In this document: positions 35,886 to 44,769 of the stretch, one piece after another
How the letters are laid out: every line of letters starts with the position of its first letter
How positions within the stretch are numbered: the stretch's first letter is position 1
Origin: Clostridia bacterium
Lineage (GTDB): Bacteria; Bacillota; Clostridia; Oscillospirales; Acutalibacteraceae
Length of the DNA: 64,000 nucleotides
Direction of reading: 5' to 3'
Assembly: GCA_017548045.1 (NCBI GenBank)
Contig: JAFYNR010000030.1
Span: 62,001-126,000 of the forward strand
Notes under the pieces: model-generated
Database searches by the model: none
The model's input: only the letters and a program-made list of their open reading frames with translations
Told to the model about the DNA's origin: nothing
Position numbers and translations under genes: made by a program

Positions 35886-36713
35886 TTATTGCTCCTTGGA
35901 CTCAATATATTCAAGGAAATCTGCAACAGCACCTTTATTGCAATGGCAGGCAACAAACTGCGAAATCTCCTTCAATTCTTCAGGTGCCTGACCGCAACAA
36001 GCGGGAACACCAACTGTTTTGAGCATATCGAAATCGTTGAAATAGTCGCCGATTGCTCCCGTATGCTCACGGTCAACACCCAATATTTCGGCAAGCTTCA
36101 TAAGTGCAGTACCTTTATGGGTATTTCTTGCAAGAATTTCAAAACTTGCAACCGATGAAGACATAAGTGTAAGATCGGGATCGGTCATTGATTCAAAATG
36201 CTTCTGAACCTTTGATATGTGAAACGGAATTCCCGAAAAAATAACTTTACCCCAGTTTTCTCTGGGAACATCTTCGATGTTCTTTATATGCTTATGAGGG
36301 AGATTATCTGCGGCAACAAAGAATCTTCCGAACCAGCCCGTACCCGTAATATAAATTATATCTTTTGCAACAACAATTACGTCGACGGCAGGAAACTTCT
36401 TTGCAGCCTCAATGGCAAGGTCCATTCCTTCCTCGCTCATTGAACTGAAATAAATCATTTCTTTATTTTTGAAATCATAAAGACCTGCCCCGTTGATTAC
36501 AACCGCAGGCGTGCCGTCAATCGGTAAGCGTTTGAAATGCTTCTCCATTGACTGAGGGTTTCTGCCCGAGGCAAGAGTAAATCTGCCGCCGAGAGAAACA
36601 AATCTTTTTATGGCTTTTTCATTACGCTCAGGCAATTTTCTGAGCTTATTGTTCAGAGTGCCGTCAATATCAGATGCTATAAGCCATTGGGAAAGGGGTT
36701 TATTATTTTCCAT
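35886..36713 (-). CDS. Cof-type HAD-superfamily phosphatase
   Basis: 275-residue HAD hydrolase with a C2B cap: motif I SDIDGTLN (about 14-21), motif II ASGRNP (about 49-54), a Lys after the cap and motif IV GDYFNDFDML (about 224-233). Such enzymes dephosphorylate sugar phosphates or cofactors; the substrate is unknown. GGGAG precedes the ATG, which lies 11 bases inside the end of the pseudouridine synthase gene. Confidence 0.9.
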   Translation of the reverse strand: MENNKPLSQWLIASDIDGTLNNKLRKLPERNEKAIKRFVSLGGRFTLASGRNPQSMEKHFKRLPIDGTPAVVINGAGLYDFKNKEMIYFSSMSEEGMDLAIEAAKKFPAVDVIVVAKDIIYITGTGWFGRFFVAADNLPHKHIKNIEDVPRENWGKVIFSGIPFHISKVQKHFESMTDPDLTLMSSSVASFEILARNTHKGTALMKLAEILGVDREHTGAIGDYFNDFDMLKTVGVPACCGQAPEELKEISQFVACHCNKGAVADFLEYIESKEQ

Positions 36714-37656
36714 TATTTTTTATTCTCCCTAGAAAATCTGTAAAATATCCGGGCAGCGGTGCTTCTTTGACAATATGCTCTCCGCTTGACGGGTGTATGA
36801 AGCCTAAAAGACCGGCATGAAGGCATTGACCGTTAAGGGAAACAACTCCGTTTTTAGGCCCGTAAACCGGATCGCCTGCAACAGGATGCCCCAGATGCGC
36901 CATATGAACACGTATCTGATGCGTTCTGCCTGTTTCAAGCTTCAGCTTAACAAATGAAAAATCCCTGTATTCCTCAAGAACGGTATAGTGAGTAACTGCA
37001 TTTTTTGAATTCTGCTTTGTTACACACATCTTTTTTCTGTCGTTGGGATTTCTGCCTATGGGTGCATCAACCGTGCCTTCAATATTTTTCAGATGGCCGT
37101 GAATAACAGCCCTGTATTCACGGTCCAGCGAGTGTTCGCTTATCTGCTGTGAAAGTGAAATATGAGCAGAATCATTTTTGGCAACCAGAAGCAAGCCGCT
37201 TGTATCCTTATCAATACGGTGCACAATACCGGGTCTGATAACACCGTTTATTCCCGATAAATTTCCCTTGCAATGCCATAAAAGAGCATTGACAAGAGTT
37301 GAAGAATAGTTACCGGGTGCAGGATGAACAACCATTCCTCTCGGTTTATTCACAATAAGCAAATCGCCGTCTTCATAAATAATATCAAGAGGTATATTCT
37401 CGGGCTCAAGGGATATTTCTCTGGGTTCGGGAACCGTAAACGAAATGACATTCCCCTGCCTGGGTTTGAAGCTTTTTGAAATATTTTTGCCGTCGCAGTA
37501 TACAAGCCCGTCGTTAAAGAGATTCTGAATAAAAGAACGGGAATAATCGCACAGAACATACGACAAAAGCTTATCAATTCTTTCACCGCCTGCATCATTG
37601 TCAACAACAAAAGAGACAGGCTCATTGTATTCCATTGTTTTAATCTGCTCAATCAT
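36703..37656 (-). CDS. rluD: RluA-family 23S rRNA pseudouridine synthase, RluD-like
   Basis: 317-residue enzyme isomerising uridines in rRNA. N-terminal S4 domain (about 23-85: ERIDKLLSYVLCDYSRS) and catalytic domain with HRIDKDTSGLLLVAKN (about 145-160; catalytic Asp). RTHQIRVHMAHLGHPVAGDPVYG (split over about 245-267) is also typical of the RluA family. Overlaps lspA by eight bases; the lspA-rluD order is standard in Firmicutes. Target site (RluD type) is inferred from domain make-up. Confidence 0.92.
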   Translation of the reverse strand: MIEQIKTMEYNEPVSFVVDNDAGGERIDKLLSYVLCDYSRSFIQNLFNDGLVYCDGKNISKSFKPRQGNVISFTVPEPREISLEPENIPLDIIYEDGDLLIVNKPRGMVVHPAPGNYSSTLVNALLWHCKGNLSGINGVIRPGIVHRIDKDTSGLLLVAKNDSAHISLSQQISEHSLDREYRAVIHGHLKNIEGTVDAPIGRNPNDRKKMCVTKQNSKNAVTHYTVLEEYRDFSFVKLKLETGRTHQIRVHMAHLGHPVAGDPVYGPKNGVVSLNGQCLHAGLLGFIHPSSGEHIVKEAPLPGYFTDFLGRIKNNGK

Positions 37657-38131
37657 TTTTTAAAGCCTTTTTCTTCTGCTCGCACACAAGCTCATATATT
37701 TCGTAGGCAATCATCATAATTGCGCCAACCGTGATACAGCAATCCGCAAAATTAAATACCGCAAAATCAATAAACAAAGGCTCAATAAAATCAATAACGT
37801 ATCCGAACCTTATGCGGTCAATAAGATTACCTGTACCGCCTGCAACAACAAGCAAAAGACAAATATTCATAAAAAGAGGTTTGATCTTTTTCGAAAGGAG
37901 TAAAATCAGACAGCCTGCAAGAATAACAGCAGTTACAACCGTAAGCAGTGACGTGTTATCTGAAAAGGAACTGAAGGCCGCACCTGTATTTTCAACGTAA
38001 CGGAATTGAAATGCTCCGAAAAGAAATTCAATGGGACCCTCATTTTTTATCACTGTTACAGCGATATGCTTGGTAAACAGATCAACGGCTGTCAGAACAG
38101 CAATAACAATAAGCGAAACTGCCTGAAACAT
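37649..38131 (-). CDS. lspA: Lipoprotein signal peptidase (signal peptidase II)
   Basis: Cleaves the signal peptide of prolipoproteins after lipid attachment. The 160-residue membrane protein has four hydrophobic segments, TKHIAV near the N-terminus, and the two catalytic Asp in GNLIDRIRFGYVIDF (about 100-114) and FNFADCCIT (about 126-134). GAGAGG precedes the ATG. Confidence 0.95.
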   Translation of the reverse strand: MFQAVSLIVIAVLTAVDLFTKHIAVTVIKNEGPIEFLFGAFQFRYVENTGAAFSSFSDNTSLLTVVTAVILAGCLILLLSKKIKPLFMNICLLLVVAGGTGNLIDRIRFGYVIDFIEPLFIDFAVFNFADCCITVGAIMMIAYEIYELVCEQKKKALKND

Positions 38132-38148
38132 AAAAACCTCTCAAAAAA

Positions 38149-39426
38149 TCAATCATCAAACATAGAGTCAAAAAGCGAAGATATATCGTCCTCATCGCCG
38201 TCATCGTTACCATCATCGGTTATTGAATCAAGGTCGATCTTAAAACCGAAGAAATCATCGTCGTCATCATCATCTTCTTCATCTTCGACTTCTTCAATTA
38301 TATCATCATCGTCTTCCTCTGCATCATCGGATTCTTCAGGGGCTTCACCGTCCGATTCAGGTTCTGATGCAACTTCAGGTACGATATCGTCAATGCTTGC
38401 GGCAACGGAATCCGGTGCAACTATGTCTTCAAAGCTCATTTCATCAATAAGCTTAAATAAGTCATCAACTTCATCATTGTCAGCCGCCGTAATTTCTTCC
38501 TCAGCTTCAGGCTCTTCGGGAACATAAACAACCTGCTCAGACTCAATTACGTCAGATGCTTCTTCCGCAGGAACTTCTGTTTCTTCAGCAGTATCTTCGA
38601 TAGCGGCAATCTCTTCTTCAATTTCATCAATAAGACTCTGACCGAAAGGAAGCTCAGATTCTGTTTCGGCAGTTTCCATATAATCAGCTGTAATATCTTC
38701 TGCTTCAACAACAATTTCTTCGGCGATTTCCTCAACAGGTTCCGCTTCAACTTCGGGAACATCAACGGGCGCTGCCTCTTCAATCTCGGGAACAGATTCA
38801 AGTGATGCGAGCTGACCGTTGCAAAGTGCAGTCATTGCAGCTTTGAATTCATCTGCCGATGCTTTAAGTCTTGCAATTTCAGCCACATAATATTCGTATG
38901 TTTTTCTACTTTCACCTACAATGCTTTCACTTTCGGCGGTTGCATCGGCAACAATCTGCTCTGCCTTCTCTTTTGCCGCAGAAATTGTTGCATCAGTTTC
39001 TTTCTGCGCTCTTTCGGTAAGTGAATTAACCGCATTTCTTGCGTTTTCAACAAGATTCTTTGCTTCTTCTCTTGCTTCGTCAACAAGCTTTACAGACTGT
39101 CTGTTTGCACCGTCAACAATAAGCTGTGCTCTTGTTTCCGCATCACCGATAAGTGTATCGGACTTAATCTGTGCATTCTTGTTTATTGTTTCTGCCATTC
39201 TGTGTGCATCAAGAAGCGAAAGCTTGATTGCTTCTTCGTCATTTCGGTAGCTTTCGATTTTATCGGCAAGAATACTGATTTTTTTGATAAGCTCTGCTTT
39301 TTCACCGTTGAGCGTATCATAGGATTCAGCAACAATCTTAAGGAATGCATCAACCTCATCGGCACTGTATGTACCCTTGCTTACGGGTGTAAATTTAGCA
39401 TTTAAAATCTGTTCTGTTCTAAGCAT
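38149..39426 (-). CDS. divIVA: DivIVA-domain protein with long acidic tail
   Basis: Polar/septal scaffold protein. The N-terminus (about 1-60: ADEVDAFLKIVAESYD) is the DivIVA membrane-binding domain, followed by a coiled coil to about residue 210 with many Ala/Glu heptads. From about 215 to 425 the chain is extremely Asp/Glu-rich with no predicted fold, ending in a short hydrophobic FFGFKIDLDSI element and a DDISSLFDSMFDD end. Most DivIVA proteins are 150-250 residues, so the tail is exceptional. Lies after sepF, as in the classical division cluster. Confidence 0.9.
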   Translation of the reverse strand: MLRTEQILNAKFTPVSKGTYSADEVDAFLKIVAESYDTLNGEKAELIKKISILADKIESYRNDEEAIKLSLLDAHRMAETINKNAQIKSDTLIGDAETRAQLIVDGANRQSVKLVDEAREEAKNLVENARNAVNSLTERAQKETDATISAAKEKAEQIVADATAESESIVGESRKTYEYYVAEIARLKASADEFKAAMTALCNGQLASLESVPEIEEAAPVDVPEVEAEPVEEIAEEIVVEAEDITADYMETAETESELPFGQSLIDEIEEEIAAIEDTAEETEVPAEEASDVIESEQVVYVPEEPEAEEEITAADNDEVDDLFKLIDEMSFEDIVAPDSVAASIDDIVPEVASEPESDGEAPEESDDAEEDDDDIIEEVEDEEDDDDDDDFFGFKIDLDSITDDGNDDGDEDDISSLFDSMFDD

Positions 39427-39450
39427 AACAAATCACCTTTTCTTTCTTAA

Positions 39451-39945
39451 TTAATACTGCTGATCGCCGCTCATACCGCTGAGTTCATCAAGAAGCTCAC
39501 CTGAAACGGGAACATTGTAAGGAGTTATTATGTATGCTCTGCCTGCAACCTTCTTGAAGTCGCCGTGGTTTGCATATGCAACACCGTAAAGGAAATCGAT
39601 AATTCTCTGTGAAACGTCATTGGGACAGGTTTCGAGATTAAGAATAACGATTCTCTTTTCATTGAGAATATCGGCAACCTCGCCTACTTCTTCAAATCTG
39701 TCAATTTTCTGAAAAACAACGTGGGGCTTGGGCTGACCTGCCGATGCCTTTGACGTTGAATTAATATTCACAACGTTGCCCTGACTTGAAGCGGATGTTC
39801 TTTCGGTTCTTGCGTTCTGTGACTGACGTGAATTTGAGAGAACAGGCTCATAATCAAAATCATCATCGTAAGCTGGTTCGGTATCTTCGATGTAATCCTC
39901 GTCTGAAACATTGATAAACTTCTTAAGTTTTTCTTTTAAACCCAT
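39451..39945 (-). CDS. sepF: Cell division protein SepF
   Basis: Membrane anchor and bundling factor for FtsZ. 164 residues: an N-terminal amphipathic start (MGLKEKLKKFI), a disordered Ser/Asn-rich linker (about 30-75) and the SepF core (about 78-160; IVILNLETCPNDVSQRIIDF, FLYGVAYA, ITPYNVPV). AAGGAGG precedes the ATG. yggS lies 17 nt upstream and divIVA downstream, the usual order. Confidence 0.95.
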   Translation of the reverse strand: MGLKEKLKKFINVSDEDYIEDTEPAYDDDFDYEPVLSNSRQSQNARTERTSASSQGNVVNINSTSKASAGQPKPHVVFQKIDRFEEVGEVADILNEKRIVILNLETCPNDVSQRIIDFLYGVAYANHGDFKKVAGRAYIITPYNVPVSGELLDELSGMSGDQQY

Positions 39946-39962
39946 TGGTAATTCCTCCTTAA

Positions 39963-40688
39963 TTATCTGTAAATTCTTGCGCCGAAAATTGCCGAACCCA
40001 CTCTGACAAGATTGGCACCTTCAAGGATTGCATATTTGTAGTCGCCTGACATTCCCATTGAGAGAACATTCATACTTATATTATCTAATTTTTTTGCCCC
40101 GATGTCAATAAACATACGGTGCATATTTGAAAAAATTGACCTAATTTCGGCTTCTTTTTCGCAAATAGGTGCCACACACATCAAGCCGTCTATCGAAATA
40201 CCGTTGATTTCAGAAATTTCACAGGCCCTTTCAAACAGTTCTTCGCCGGAAAAACCGAACTTACTGTCTTCACTTCCCGCGTTTACCTCAAGAAGAACTT
40301 TGGTTATTATGCCCGATTCCGTAGAGCGTTTGCCGATTTCCTTTGCGATTGAAACGGAGTCAACCGACTGAATTGTATGAACGTGACCCACAATTTTTTT
40401 TACTTTGTTTGACTGAAGATGCCCTATAAGATGTGCCTCACAGCCGTTAAGGTTAAGTTCCGGTTCTTTAAGCAAAAGCTCCTGAACCTTATTCTCGCCA
40501 ATAAGATTGACGCCGCAGGATAAGGCGTAATTGATAAACCTGCTTTCAACTGTTTTGGTTACAGCCATAAGCCTGACATTCGACGGATTTCTGCCCGACT
40601 TTATTGCAGCCTCCGAAATGTCGGAGTTAATATACTTCAGATTTTCTTCAATAGCCGAAAATCTTTCGTTATCCGATAACCATTCCAT
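39963..40688 (-). CDS. yggS: YggS-family PLP-binding protein (PLP homeostasis)
   Basis: 241-residue single-domain PLP-binding protein of the alanine racemase N-terminal fold: MAVTKT with the PLP Lys (about 41-46), NLIGENKVQELL (about 61-72) and a C-terminal LSMGMSGDYKYAI block (about 208-220). Buffers free PLP; not a racemase. Its start lies within the last codons of the HlyD-like gene (20-base overlap), with AAAGGAG upstream. Confidence 0.94.
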   Translation of the reverse strand: MEWLSDNERFSAIEENLKYINSDISEAAIKSGRNPSNVRLMAVTKTVESRFINYALSCGVNLIGENKVQELLLKEPELNLNGCEAHLIGHLQSNKVKKIVGHVHTIQSVDSVSIAKEIGKRSTESGIITKVLLEVNAGSEDSKFGFSGEELFERACEISEINGISIDGLMCVAPICEKEAEIRSIFSNMHRMFIDIGAKKLDNISMNVLSMGMSGDYKYAILEGANLVRVGSAIFGARIYR

Positions 40689-41910
40689 CTCTTAACTCCT
40701 TTCCCGAAATAATAACCTCATCATAAAGTTTAAGATGAGTATATTCAAGCTCAATTCCGCTGTCTGACGACGGCTTTGAAGCTATAACAAACGAATCCTC
40801 GGAATAAATAATATTTACGCTTCTGAAATTTATTATGTTTCCTCTGCGTACATACACACCCTGATTGCCGTTTTCATCAATCCTTACCGCATCTCTGCTG
40901 ACTTTAAGACCTGTATAGTCGTTTATAACGATTTTACCGTCAACAATTCTTAGGTCAGTCAATGAATCATTCATAAGATTGCATCTGAAAACAATAAGCG
41001 ATTCGTCTTTATCAACGGCTTTAACCGAATGAATACAAGTTTTTACCGTATCCTTTTCGGAATCATTCAGAATCAGTTTTACGGAAGAACCCTTTGAAAG
41101 CTCCGAAACCTTTGCGGAATCAACAACCGTTGCAATATACCAGTTGTAACCGTCAATAATTTTACCGATTGAGCCTTCCGCCGCCTCGTTCTTCTTGGCT
41201 TTGAAAGCATCTTCAAGCCTGTCTTTTGTAAGCGTTTCGATATCGGCGCTTGTAAGTTGATTTTCGTATCCGTCAAGCTTGCTGACATAATATCCTGCTT
41301 CCTGTGCAGTAAGAATATCCGTAGGCACAGAGCCGGATTGCAAGGCAGAAATCTCGTTGTTAAGCTCATCAATCTGCGATTTGCAATCGACCTCATTTCC
41401 CAGCGAAATCTGTTTTCTCGAAAGCTTTTCAGCGAAAGAAAGCTTATAATCGCCGAGTGAAGAATAATCATTATTATATGCGGAATCAAGTATTGAAATA
41501 AAGTCGTTGCCTATTTCCGTATTAAGCTTATTAAGGTCTACATTCGCAAGCTTTAACTGTCCGTCAATTTTCTTATAAGCCTCAAGCTTCTGTTCGAGAG
41601 ATTGAGCTTCAACGTAATTTTCGGCAGAGGATTCCGAAGGAAAAACAGCCGCAATCGTACTGCCTTTGCTGACTCTTTCACCGTTATCGGCAAGCGGCAC
41701 GGTAACACCCGATGCCGAAGTTGTAAGCGGAGTTTCATCACGGATAATATACATTTTTGCATCAACTGTTTCGAGCACCGTCTGCTCATACACCGTCTGG
41801 GTAGTGAAAGTTTTGTTGGCAATGCCGTACATTTCAGCGGCAAAATAAATAACGATTACAACAGCCGCAAGAACCGAAAGAATCTTAAGAAGTCTGTCCT
41901 TGCCTTTCAT
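40669..41910 (-). CDS. HlyD-like membrane-fusion protein of the division cluster
   Basis: 413-residue protein with an N-terminal membrane helix (about 7-25, LLKILSVLAAVVIVIYFAAE), a lipoyl/barrel-sandwich half (about 45-90), a helical hairpin (about 95-215) and a C-terminal barrel-like part with ASKPSSDSGIELEYTHLKLYDEVI near the end. This matches HlyD/RND periplasmic adaptor layout, but no ABC or other exporter is adjacent. It sits between miaA and yggS-sepF. Start at ATG 41910 with AGGAG; overlaps miaA by 26 bases. Function unknown; a division- or envelope-related role is inference. Confidence 0.7.
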   Translation of the reverse strand: MKGKDRLLKILSVLAAVVIVIYFAAEMYGIANKTFTTQTVYEQTVLETVDAKMYIIRDETPLTTSASGVTVPLADNGERVSKGSTIAAVFPSESSAENYVEAQSLEQKLEAYKKIDGQLKLANVDLNKLNTEIGNDFISILDSAYNNDYSSLGDYKLSFAEKLSRKQISLGNEVDCKSQIDELNNEISALQSGSVPTDILTAQEAGYYVSKLDGYENQLTSADIETLTKDRLEDAFKAKKNEAAEGSIGKIIDGYNWYIATVVDSAKVSELSKGSSVKLILNDSEKDTVKTCIHSVKAVDKDESLIVFRCNLMNDSLTDLRIVDGKIVINDYTGLKVSRDAVRIDENGNQGVYVRRGNIINFRSVNIIYSEDSFVIASKPSSDSGIELEYTHLKLYDEVIISGKELRDGMVIG

Positions 41911-42853
41911 TATCCGCACTCCTTTCTATAATCTTGCAAACGGCATCAAAAAGCTCTTTGCCGTTTGAATAATCGTCTATGTATACAAATTTTATTTTTT
42001 CATCACGCCTGAACCACGTCAACTGCCGTTTGGCATAACGCCTTGTCTGCATTTTAAGATTTTCAATACATTCATTCAGGCTTTTTTCACCTTTTAAGTA
42101 AGGATACAACTCCTTATAGCCTATCGCTTGTCCGGCTGTTGAGCCTAAAGATGATTCAAAAAAGTGCTTCGCTTCGTCAAGAAGCCCCATCTCAAGCATA
42201 ATATCAACTCTGCGGTTGATACGGTCATATAGAAACTGTCTGTTTCTTGCATCAAGACAGATAGCAACCGTGCTGAACGGAGTAGGATTTTTGCGAGAAA
42301 GCTCATTCTGCATTGTTTTTGTTTTACCTGTCGAATGGTAAATCTCCAACGCTCTTATAATTCTTCCTGCATTATTGATGTGCAGATTTGCAGCCGCTTC
42401 AGGGTCAACAATCCGAAGCTCATCAAGAAGAGCCTGAATGCCTTCCGTTTCCGCACGCTTCTTCAGCTGCTCTCTGTATTCAAAGTCTGTTTCATCAGGA
42501 AAGAATTCAATGTTATCGGTCAACGACGAATAATAAAGACCCGTTCCTCCGACAAGAACAACCTTTTTTCCTCTGCGGTTTATATCGGATATTACGCCCT
42601 TTGCAAGCTCACAGTATTTCGCAACGCTGAACGGTTCATCAGGCTCCGCAAAGCCTATCAGATGATGAGGTATCCCCTGCATTTCATCCTTTGTGGGTTT
42701 AGCGGTTGCAATATCCATACCCTTGTAAATCTGCATGGAATCACAGGATACCGCTTCGGCACCGTAATGCTTGCAAAGCTCAACGGCAAGGGAGGTTTTG
42801 CCCGAAGCCGTAGGACCGACAACCGCTATAATCGGGATTTTAGATTCTGCCAA
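41885..42853 (-). CDS. miaA: tRNA dimethylallyltransferase
   Basis: Adds a dimethylallyl group to A37 of tRNAs reading UNN codons. 322 residues with phosphate loop GPTASGKTS (about 13-21), SCDSMQIYKGMDIATAKP (about 37-54) and QTRRYAKRQLTWFRRD (about 285-300). The start is TTG with GGAG seven bases upstream; it lies 14 bases inside mutL. Its product is the substrate of MiaB, encoded at the head of the same gene run. Confidence 0.95.
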   Translation of the reverse strand: MAESKIPIIAVVGPTASGKTSLAVELCKHYGAEAVSCDSMQIYKGMDIATAKPTKDEMQGIPHHLIGFAEPDEPFSVAKYCELAKGVISDINRRGKKVVLVGGTGLYYSSLTDNIEFFPDETDFEYREQLKKRAETEGIQALLDELRIVDPEAAANLHINNAGRIIRALEIYHSTGKTKTMQNELSRKNPTPFSTVAICLDARNRQFLYDRINRRVDIMLEMGLLDEAKHFFESSLGSTAGQAIGYKELYPYLKGEKSLNECIENLKMQTRRYAKRQLTWFRRDEKIKFVYIDDYSNGKELFDAVCKIIERSADNERQGQTS

Positions 42854-44750
42854 AATTTTTCTCCAGCTCTCTTTTAGTCATTTCAATAAGTACGGGTCTG
42901 CCGTGAGGACAGTAGCGAATATCAGGCATTGACAAAAGCTGTTTTGCAAATTTTTCCATTTCAAGCCTAGACGTAAAATTACCTGCTTTGATTGCACTTC
43001 TGCAGGCAACCGAATGGAAAATCCAATCCAGTTTTTCAAACGTAACATCCTGCTTCTTCTCAACAAACCTTCCTGCTATTTCACAAATAACATCCTGAAC
43101 GTCATCTGCCGATATTTCCATAGGGCACTCTCTGACGATTACACAGCCGTTACCGAAATCCTCGGCATCAAAGCCTGCATCATTAAGCAGAGTAAGGTTA
43201 TCGAGTATTGCGGAATACTCCTCTTTTGAGAGAGTAACGGTAACGGGGAGCAGAAGAAGCTGAGGAGTTCTTTCTCCGTTTTCCCGTCTGAGTTTTTCAT
43301 AAATAATGCGCTCATGTGCGGCATGCTTGTCAATGATAACCATTTTACCCTTGTATTCGCACATAATGTAAGTTCTGAACGCTTCACCTATAAGGTGAAA
43401 CTCTTCTTCTTCAAAATTATTTTTCGACGGTTCGGACGGTTCCGTAACAATTTCTTGTTTCGTTGGAACAGAAGGAGATTTCAGAAGAATATCTTCTGTT
43501 TTTTCTTCAGCAACAGTTTCACGTTCAGGGGAACCGGCAACAACAAACCTCAGAGGTTCGGCATTTTTTATTACGGTAACCTGCTCAACGGGTTTTACTT
43601 CGATTTTGCTGACCGCAGGAGCAGCCTCAACAGGCTTTACCGGAATATGCTGCCAGAAGTTCTCGGCAGGTTTGGGCGGCTGAACAATTTTCAACTGTTC
43701 CGCAGGCTTTTCGGGTTCTTTATAAAAATCCGTAACAATTCTGCTTACCTTCTTGGGCGTATCGCCTCTTGAAAGAGCGTTTTTGCAGGCATAAAACACT
43801 GCATTGAAAACCGCCTTTTCATCAGAAAATCTTACTTCCGTTTTAGCAGGATGAACGTTGACGTCAACAAGTGACGGATTAATTTTTATATTAAGCACAC
43901 AGGAAGGAAATTTACCCACCATTATCGAGTTCTTGTAGCCTTCACTGAGTGCGGCAGTTCCCGTAACCGTTTTGATAAGTCGGTTATTAAGAAAGAAAAA
44001 CTGCATATTACGGTTGGGTCTTGATGCAACTGGCCTTGAAACATAGCCGCTGACTTCAATACCGTTACCCGAATACTCGGCAGGAATTAAATCCGAAGAA
44101 AAATCCTTACCGAAAATTTCACGGATACAGGTCAGTAAATCTCCGTTACCGCTTGTAACAAGCACCTGCTTACCTTCTCTGATAAATCTGAATGAAATTT
44201 CGGGGTGTGAAAGTGCAATTCTGTCAACAACGCCTGCAACCGCATTGGCTTCGGTAACGTCTTTTTTAAGAAATTTCATTCTTGCAGGAGTTTTACGGAA
44301 CAAGTCACGCACAATGATTGTTGTGCCCTTGGGGCATCCTGCATCATCAAGCAGGATTTCTTCACCGTATTCAATTACGTATCTTGTGCCGATTTCGTCC
44401 TCTGCGGCACAGGTCATAACGTCAACCTCAGCAACGGCACTGACACTTGCAAGCGCTTCACCGCGGAAGCCGAGAGTGAAAATGCTTTCAAGATCATCGC
44501 TCGTAGAAATCTTACTGGTAGCGTGGCTGACAAAGGCATTGCGAATATCTTCTCGTAAAATACCGCAACCGTTATCTGTAATTCTTATGTAGGAAATACC
44601 GCCGTTTTTTATTTCAACGGTAATGCTGTCTGCACCTGAGTCAATGGAATTTTCGAGAAGCTCCTTTACGACAGATGCAGGTCTCTCTACAACCTCACCT
44701 GCGGCAATAAGCTCTGCAAGATGCTTGGGAAGTATGTTGATTTTAGCCAT
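42840..44750 (-). CDS. mutL: DNA mismatch repair protein MutL, endonuclease type
   Basis: 636 residues. N-terminal GHKL ATPase: LLENSIDSGAD (about 31-41), ITDNGCGI (about 57-64) and GFRGEALASVSAV (about 92-104). A Pro/Glu-rich linker spans about 345-440. The C-terminal domain keeps the metal-binding endonuclease motif as DKHAAHERIIYE (about 472-483; family DQHAx2Ex4E) and CPHGRPV near the end, so it should nick DNA as in MutH-less bacteria. GGAGG precedes the ATG. Confidence 0.96.
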   Translation of the reverse strand: MAKINILPKHLAELIAAGEVVERPASVVKELLENSIDSGADSITVEIKNGGISYIRITDNGCGILREDIRNAFVSHATSKISTSDDLESIFTLGFRGEALASVSAVAEVDVMTCAAEDEIGTRYVIEYGEEILLDDAGCPKGTTIIVRDLFRKTPARMKFLKKDVTEANAVAGVVDRIALSHPEISFRFIREGKQVLVTSGNGDLLTCIREIFGKDFSSDLIPAEYSGNGIEVSGYVSRPVASRPNRNMQFFFLNNRLIKTVTGTAALSEGYKNSIMVGKFPSCVLNIKINPSLVDVNVHPAKTEVRFSDEKAVFNAVFYACKNALSRGDTPKKVSRIVTDFYKEPEKPAEQLKIVQPPKPAENFWQHIPVKPVEAAPAVSKIEVKPVEQVTVIKNAEPLRFVVAGSPERETVAEEKTEDILLKSPSVPTKQEIVTEPSEPSKNNFEEEEFHLIGEAFRTYIMCEYKGKMVIIDKHAAHERIIYEKLRRENGERTPQLLLLPVTVTLSKEEYSAILDNLTLLNDAGFDAEDFGNGCVIVRECPMEISADDVQDVICEIAGRFVEKKQDVTFEKLDWIFHSVACRSAIKAGNFTSRLEMEKFAKQLLSMPDIRYCPHGRPVLIEMTKRELEKNFGRI

Positions 44751-44769
44751 AACGGAGCCTCCTTTTCAA

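Noticed and set aside
38006-38527. Ser-rich 173-residue open frame on the plus strand
   Set aside because: Its Ser runs are the reverse complement of the Asp/Glu codons in the DivIVA acidic tail.
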